Assembly (NCBI GenBank): GCA_002428205.1
Contig: DIUH01000275.1
Span: forward strand, 1-18,498
Reading direction: 5' to 3'
Origin: Planctomycetaceae bacterium UBA6163
Lineage (GTDB): Bacteria; Planctomycetota; Planctomycetia; Pirellulales; Pirellulaceae
Length of the DNA stretch: 18,498 nucleotides
In this document: positions 14,479 through 18,498 of the stretch, piece by piece
How the letters are laid out: each line of letters begins with the position of its first letter
Numbering within the stretch: the stretch's first letter is position 1
The notes under the pieces: model-generated
Told to the model about the DNA's origin: nothing
What the model saw: the letters and a program-made list of their open reading frames with translations, nothing else
The model's database searches: none
Position numbers and translations under genes: made by a program

Positions 14479-15330
14479 ATGAAATACATGCTGCTGAGCT
14501 ATAGCGTTGAAGAGGATTGGGATGACGAGCAGCGCAAGGCTTGTGTGATCCAGTCGGTTGAGATTTGCCGCCAATTGAGCGACCAAGAAAAGCTGGTCAA
14601 CGCTGCCCCTTTGCAACCGGTGACGAAAGCGACCAGTTTGCGTGAGCGTCACGACGACACGCTTTTGACGAATGGGCCGTTCGCAGAGACCGAGGAGCAG
14701 CTTGTCGGTTGCTATGTCATTGATGTGAAAGATTTGGACGAAGCGGTATCGATCGCCAAGCTGTTTCCAACTGCGAAACTTGGAACGGTCGAGATCCGTC
14801 CTGTTTTTGATGCTTCGGCCTTTGCCGAAGCGGTATCCGGTGTCGTGGTGAAAGCTGGTGGCGAAAGTTTGGTGGCAACCGAATCACCATTTGAAATGTC
14901 GATTCAATGCCAGACTTCCACCGGAGACGTATTTGAATGCTTAACATCGGGGCTAAGTCGCTGGTGGTCCGACCGTATCGAGGGCGATACACGTGCCATC
15001 GGTGACATATTCAAAGTCCGTTTTGAAGACAGCCACAAAACGTTTTGCGTCGAAGACCTGGCGCCCGGTGAACGTGTGATTTGGAAGTGCATCGACAGTC
15101 ACCTGGCGTTGGCAGAACTGAAAAATCCGTCGGAGTGGAACGGAACGAACCTGCGATGGGAAATCGAACGCCGCGATGACCGAACAAGCCTCAAGCTTTC
15201 GCATGAAGGCCTTTCACCCAAGCTCGAATGTTTTGAAGCCTGCAAAGCCGGTTGGGCTCAATACATCAACGGCAGTCTGTTGGCACTTCTAAATGGAAAG
15301 CCAGGCAAACCGTTCGTCAACAAAACGTAA
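14479..15330 (+). CDS. YCII-like / SRPBCC (AHSA1-like) fusion protein
   Basis: A 283-residue cytoplasmic protein with two domains. Residues 1-110 match the YCII/DGPF family: MKYMLLSYS start, LTNGPFAETEEQLVGCYVIDV (63-83, with NGPF in place of DGPF), DLDEAVSIAK, and EIRPVF at the end. Residues about 137-275 resemble an AHSA1/START-like (SRPBCC) ligand-binding domain, with FECLTSGLSRWWSDRIEGD, IGDIFKVRFED, VIWKCIDSH, GTNLRWEIERRDDRTSLKLSHEGL, and a final helix with CKAGWAQYINGSLLALL. In other bacteria YCII proteins pair with ECF41-type sigma factors, and SRPBCC domains often accompany ArsR regulators; neither is present here. The start at 14479 lacks a Shine-Dalgarno site. It is 72 nt after the sulfatase and may be co-transcribed. 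The ligand is unknown. Confidence 0.85.
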   Translation: MKYMLLSYSVEEDWDDEQRKACVIQSVEICRQLSDQEKLVNAAPLQPVTKATSLRERHDDTLLTNGPFAETEEQLVGCYVIDVKDLDEAVSIAKLFPTAKLGTVEIRPVFDASAFAEAVSGVVVKAGGESLVATESPFEMSIQCQTSTGDVFECLTSGLSRWWSDRIEGDTRAIGDIFKVRFEDSHKTFCVEDLAPGERVIWKCIDSHLALAELKNPSEWNGTNLRWEIERRDDRTSLKLSHEGLSPKLECFEACKAGWAQYINGSLLALLNGKPGKPFVNKT

Positions 15331-15349
15331 TCCAACTTGCTGCGTTGGA
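15331..15349. terminator. hairpin between convergent genes (weak)
   Basis: TCCAAC (15331-15336), 7-nt loop, GTTGGA (15344-15349) starts right after the stop of the YCII-SRPBCC gene, in the 52-bp convergent gap. No T tract follows on the plus strand. It may contribute to termination or RNA end protection. Confidence 0.3.
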
Positions 15350-15382
15350 CTGATTCGATCCAATCGTCGATTCCGACCCTTT

Positions 15383-16210
15383 TCAATTGCCGCCTTCGAG
15401 TGTTTGGCGAATGTAGGCTGGGCGATTGGTGGTGATGCCGCTGGCACCGAGGTCTTTAAAGTACTGTGCATCGGCGGGTGAATCGATCGTCCAAACGTGA
15501 AAATCGTTGACACCACCAGACGCCAATTTTTCAATAAACGACTGATCGACAACAGCTCGCTCGCCTCTTAGGCCGACACCATCTGCGCCGGTCTTTTCGA
15601 CCGTATCGATGATCTGTTTCGCCGCTGGGGTCCATGGCCCGATCCCATTGGACCTTTTAAAGCTGGTCAACCAGTGAGCTTTGATTTCGGGAAAAGCTTT
15701 TTTACACGCGGCGATCGTTTCGGCGTTGAATGCGATGATCAATAGCGACGACGGATCGGGTTGCAGACGCTTCAGTTCTTTTTCCAGGACAGGAACGATC
15801 GCTGGGTCAGTCTTTAATTCGATCACGAACGTCTTTCCCGCTGGAATGCATTGCATCACTTCGGCGAACGTTGGGATCCTTTCACCCTTAAAGCGAGGGT
15901 TCTTCCAGGCGCCGGCATCGAGTTGTCGCAATTCTTCAAGCGTCGTTTTGGCGACGATCTTCTTGATGCCAGCGGTGCGTAAGGTATCGGCATCATGAAT
16001 GCAGACGATATGAGAATCAGCCGTCAGATAAAAATCGCCTTCAACCGCATCGGCACCTTGTTCCCAAGCGAGCTGAAAAGCCGCGAGGGTATTTTCGGGG
16101 GCATCATGCGAAGCACCGCGGTGTCCGGTAATCATTTGTCCTAATCCAATTTGCGAAAAAGCACAAATGAACAGCAACCCCACAACGCTTTGGAAAACAA
16201 AACCTTTCAT
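15383..16210 (-). CDS. secreted glycerophosphodiester phosphodiesterase
   Basis: GDPD-family enzymes cleave glycerophosphodiesters, releasing glycerol-3-phosphate and an alcohol. The 275-residue protein has a signal peptide (MKGF start, hydrophobic core about 8-24, ending near GLGQ), so it probably acts in the periplasm. Family motifs: GHRGA (29-33) with the first catalytic His, APENTLAAF (37-45), the DAVEGDF block (54-60) with metal-binding acidic residues, IHDADT (71-76) with the second catalytic His, VIELK (129-133) with metal-ligand Glu131, and VWTID (239-243). The start lies 3 nt after the stop of the DUF1844 gene, so the two share a transcript. The GDPD assignment is strong; the substrate is not known. 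Confidence 0.93.
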   Translation of the reverse strand: MKGFVFQSVVGLLFICAFSQIGLGQMITGHRGASHDAPENTLAAFQLAWEQGADAVEGDFYLTADSHIVCIHDADTLRTAGIKKIVAKTTLEELRQLDAGAWKNPRFKGERIPTFAEVMQCIPAGKTFVIELKTDPAIVPVLEKELKRLQPDPSSLLIIAFNAETIAACKKAFPEIKAHWLTSFKRSNGIGPWTPAAKQIIDTVEKTGADGVGLRGERAVVDQSFIEKLASGGVNDFHVWTIDSPADAQYFKDLGASGITTNRPAYIRQTLEGGN

Positions 16211-16213
16211 CGA

Positions 16214-16630
16214 TCACTTTGCCCTTATGGAGACGAACGCCATCCGCATCGCATGCAGCGTTTCGGAGATCATTTTCGATTCATCGTCTGTTAAGTTACC
16301 CTTGGTTTTTTCACCTAACATTTCTAGCGAGTCGATGAAGTATTTGGCGAAAGGCTTGTTGACCGGGCCTGGCTTTCCGTCCGCACCAGGCAATTGCCCC
16401 AGTGCAGCCAACGCCTGAGTGAACAGCATTGAAACGAGCGTTTCCATGGTTGCCGGGGGTGGCACGTCGAGCATCTCTGCGGCTCGATCGTCTACCGCCT
16501 GCTCGGGCTCGTTTGCCGAGATCGCGTCGTCCGGTTGGACGACCGATTTTCCTGCGGCCATCGTTTTTTCTTTCTCGACTTGCGCCTTCCAGTCGTCATC
16601 GACAATGATTTTGGGTTCTTCGCTGGACAT
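16214..16630 (-). CDS. DUF1844 family protein
   Basis: A 138-residue protein with an acidic, low-complexity N-terminal half (Asp/Glu-rich, residues 1-60) and a helical C-terminal core (about 62-136) fitting DUF1844: METLVSMLFTQALAALGQLPGADG, then FAKYFIDSLEMLGEKTKGNLTDDES and a closing helix. No signal peptide or membrane helix is seen, so it is probably cytoplasmic. DUF1844 has no established biochemical function; it is widespread in planctomycetes and related bacteria (general knowledge). It is the first gene of a two-gene unit with the phosphodiesterase. A gap of about 125 nt separates it from the end of pyrG, so it likely has its own promoter, though none could be identified. Confidence 0.85.
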   Translation of the reverse strand: MSSEEPKIIVDDDWKAQVEKEKTMAAGKSVVQPDDAISANEPEQAVDDRAAEMLDVPPPATMETLVSMLFTQALAALGQLPGADGKPGPVNKPFAKYFIDSLEMLGEKTKGNLTDDESKMISETLHAMRMAFVSIRAK

Positions 16631-16754
16631 GTTGCAACCCGTTATGACGGCTCCTGATTGAGGAATGAGGAGAGTTTAATGAAATCCTAATCAAGGAATC
16701 GGATAGCAACTTGACGCTACGAAAAAAACTTGATGTCGGATTGATAGTGGTCCA

Positions 16755-18392
16755 CTAGATATTTGCCGATCGCTCAAAGTCACCGCGATTCAAGTGTCGC
16801 TCGACTGCCGCGCCAACAAATCCGGCGAACAGCGGATGCGCCTTCAGCGGTTTGCTTTTGAACTCTGGGTGATATTGTACAGCAACAAACCAAGGATGGC
16901 CTGGCAATTCGATCACTTCGACCAATTGGCCATCGGGGCTAGTTCCCGAAAACTGCATCCCAGACGCGACAAACTGCTCGCGATAAATATTGTTGAACTC
17001 GTAGCGGTGGCGATGACGTTCGTGAATGTCGTCTTGATTGTAGGCGATCGCCGCGCGGCTGCCCGGGGCTAAAACAGTCGGCTGGCTGCCCAGTCGCATC
17101 GTGCCGCCAACTTCGGTCACGTTGCGTTGTTCGTCCAGCAAGCAGATCACTGGGTGAGGCGTATTTTTGTCGAACTCCGTCGAGTGCGCGCCGCCTAAAC
17201 CGACGATCCGTCGACCGAAGTCGATGACGGCACACTGCATCCCCAAGCAGATGCCAAAGAACGGAATGCCGCGTTCGCGTGCGAATTGAATCGCTTGCAC
17301 TTTGCCTTCGATACCGCGTTCACCGAAACCACCGGGGACGAGGATTCCGTGGTATCCGGCCAGCAACCGCTCGGCCCCTTCGCGTTCGATATCCGACGAC
17401 TGAACGCGTCCGACGCGAATCTGTGTTTTGTGCTGGATGCCAGCATGGTCGATGGCTTCGTAAATCGACTTGTAAGCGTCTTTGTGCTCGGCGTACTTTC
17501 CGACAACAGCGATCGAAATCTCGTGCTTGGGGTGACGCAGATTGTGCAGCAGATCGGTCCACGGAGTGATATCGAGCGTCTTGGCGGTGGTCAGGCCGAG
17601 TCGATTGACGATCAATTCGTCCAGCCCGTTGTCGACCAATGACAGCGGTACTTCGTAAATCGAAAAATCTTTATCCTTCTCTTCGATCACAGCGGCGGGA
17701 GGTACATTGCAAAACAGCGCGATTTTTTCGCGGTCGTCGCGGCTGATGCTGTGTTCGCAGCGGCAAACAAGCACATCGGGCTGGATACCGATTTCTCGCA
17801 ATTGCCCCACCGAGTGTTGAGTCGGTTTGGTTTTCAGTTCGTCGGCCGCCTTCAGGTAAGGGACCAGCGTTAGGTGCATGTAGAGGCAGTTTTCGCGTCC
17901 GATGTCGATCGCGTATTGGCGGATCGCTTCCAGAAACGGCAAACTTTCAATATCACCGACGGTTCCACCGATTTCGGTGATCACGACATCGACATCCGGA
18001 CCACCCATTCGCCGGATCACCGACTTGATTTCGTTGGTGATGTGCGGAATGACCTGAACGGTCTTGCCCAGAAACTGGCCCTTGCGTTCCTTTTCGATCA
18101 CCGACAAGTAAATCTGGCCGGTCGTATAATTGCAGTCGCGGGTCAGCAGACCAGACGTGAAACGCTCGTAGTGTCCCAAGTCAAGGTCCGTCTCGCTGCC
18201 GTCGTCCAACACGTACACTTCACCGTGTTGATACGGGCTCATCGTACCCGGATCGACATTGATGTACGGATCGAGTTTCTGCATTCGGACCCGAAGGCCC
18301 CGGCTTTCCAGCAGCATGCCGATCGAAGCGCTAGTCAGCCCCTTGCCAAGAGAACTGACCACCCCGCCGGTAACAAATATGTGTTTCGTCAT
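16755..18392 (-). CDS. pyrG: CTP synthase
   Basis: CTP synthase makes CTP from UTP, ATP and glutamine, the last step of pyrimidine nucleotide synthesis. From the ATG at 18392 the protein has 545 residues, the normal length. The N-terminal synthetase domain begins MTKHIFVTGGVVSSLGKG, with the P-loop at 9-18, DPYINVDPGTMSPYQHGEV (41-59), and ITEIGGTVGDIES (138-150). The C-terminal class I glutamine amidotransferase domain (from about residue 291) has PGGFGERG (353-360), nucleophile Cys382 in GICLGMQ, and His508/Glu510 in YHPEFKS. An ATG at 18398 would add two residues; the longer frame to a TTG at 18417-18419 has no support. All catalytic residues are intact. Plus-strand open frames across this gene are shadows. 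Confidence 0.98.
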   Translation of the reverse strand: MTKHIFVTGGVVSSLGKGLTSASIGMLLESRGLRVRMQKLDPYINVDPGTMSPYQHGEVYVLDDGSETDLDLGHYERFTSGLLTRDCNYTTGQIYLSVIEKERKGQFLGKTVQVIPHITNEIKSVIRRMGGPDVDVVITEIGGTVGDIESLPFLEAIRQYAIDIGRENCLYMHLTLVPYLKAADELKTKPTQHSVGQLREIGIQPDVLVCRCEHSISRDDREKIALFCNVPPAAVIEEKDKDFSIYEVPLSLVDNGLDELIVNRLGLTTAKTLDITPWTDLLHNLRHPKHEISIAVVGKYAEHKDAYKSIYEAIDHAGIQHKTQIRVGRVQSSDIEREGAERLLAGYHGILVPGGFGERGIEGKVQAIQFARERGIPFFGICLGMQCAVIDFGRRIVGLGGAHSTEFDKNTPHPVICLLDEQRNVTEVGGTMRLGSQPTVLAPGSRAAIAYNQDDIHERHRHRYEFNNIYREQFVASGMQFSGTSPDGQLVEVIELPGHPWFVAVQYHPEFKSKPLKAHPLFAGFVGAAVERHLNRGDFERSANI

Positions 18393-18498
18393 GGGCATGA
18401 ATCTTACCGCCGATCGCAAAGTGAACGAGGGGACTTTACACAGATTCGCGATTAAGGCTCCACTGCCACTCCACTTAACCGTTTCTGCATCGAGAATT

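Noticed and set aside
16745..16757. TAGTGG/CCACTA palindrome at the pyrG stop codon
   Set aside because: Only a single-base centre and no T tract, so it cannot form a normal hairpin terminator; likely chance.
17874..18455. 193-codon plus-strand frame opposite pyrG
   Set aside because: It lies opposite highly conserved CTP synthase sequence; its openness is a by-product of pyrG codon use.

Overview
The window looks like chromosome from a marine planctomycete, most likely a Pirellulaceae relative of Rhodopirellula. This is inferred from gene content, not from a marker gene. The clues are a secreted sulfatase behind a secreted esterase, a class I cytochrome c domain joined to a carbohydrate-binding (CBM6-like) domain, a DUF1844 protein, mostly single-gene units with few Shine-Dalgarno sites, moderate G+C, and intergenic DNA rich in palindromes. 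No rRNA, tRNA, CRISPR array, insertion sequence, integrase or phage gene was seen.

Layout: 2-820 is the 3' end of a cytochrome c/CBM6-like gene cut by the window edge. A small four-helix membrane protein (949-1548) precedes the overlapping pair hflK-hflC (1667-3957). A 420-bp gap with structured palindromes leads to a Wzx/MATE-like polysaccharide flippase (4378-5871). Next is about 1.08 kb with no convincing gene, then a helix-turn-helix plus degenerate receiver protein (6954-7526) that ends at a strong intrinsic terminator. Housekeeping genes follow: moaC, a DusB-like tRNA-dihydrouridine synthase, and malQ. A 471-bp palindrome-rich gap with a good sigma70-type promoter leads into a secreted esterase-sulfatase pair (11613-14406) and a YCII-SRPBCC fusion (14479-15330). 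On the minus strand, read right to left, are pyrG, a DUF1844 gene, and a secreted glycerophosphodiester phosphodiesterase that starts 3 nt after the DUF1844 stop.

Three units probably work together. HflK-HflC should form the membrane SPFH complex that modulates FtsH. The esterase and sulfatase are exported and plausibly strip acyl and sulfate groups from the same sulfated polysaccharide. DUF1844 and the phosphodiesterase look co-transcribed. The other genes appear to be independent units.

I did not find an unmistakable new multi-gene system. The least explained signals are non-coding: a double hairpin with complementary loops after hflC, a 65-nt long imperfect hairpin and a foldable leader before the esterase, and the 1.08-kb gene-free stretch with an ECF-type promoter candidate. 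Among proteins, the helix-turn-helix/pseudo-receiver and the YCII-SRPBCC fusion are the most unusual.
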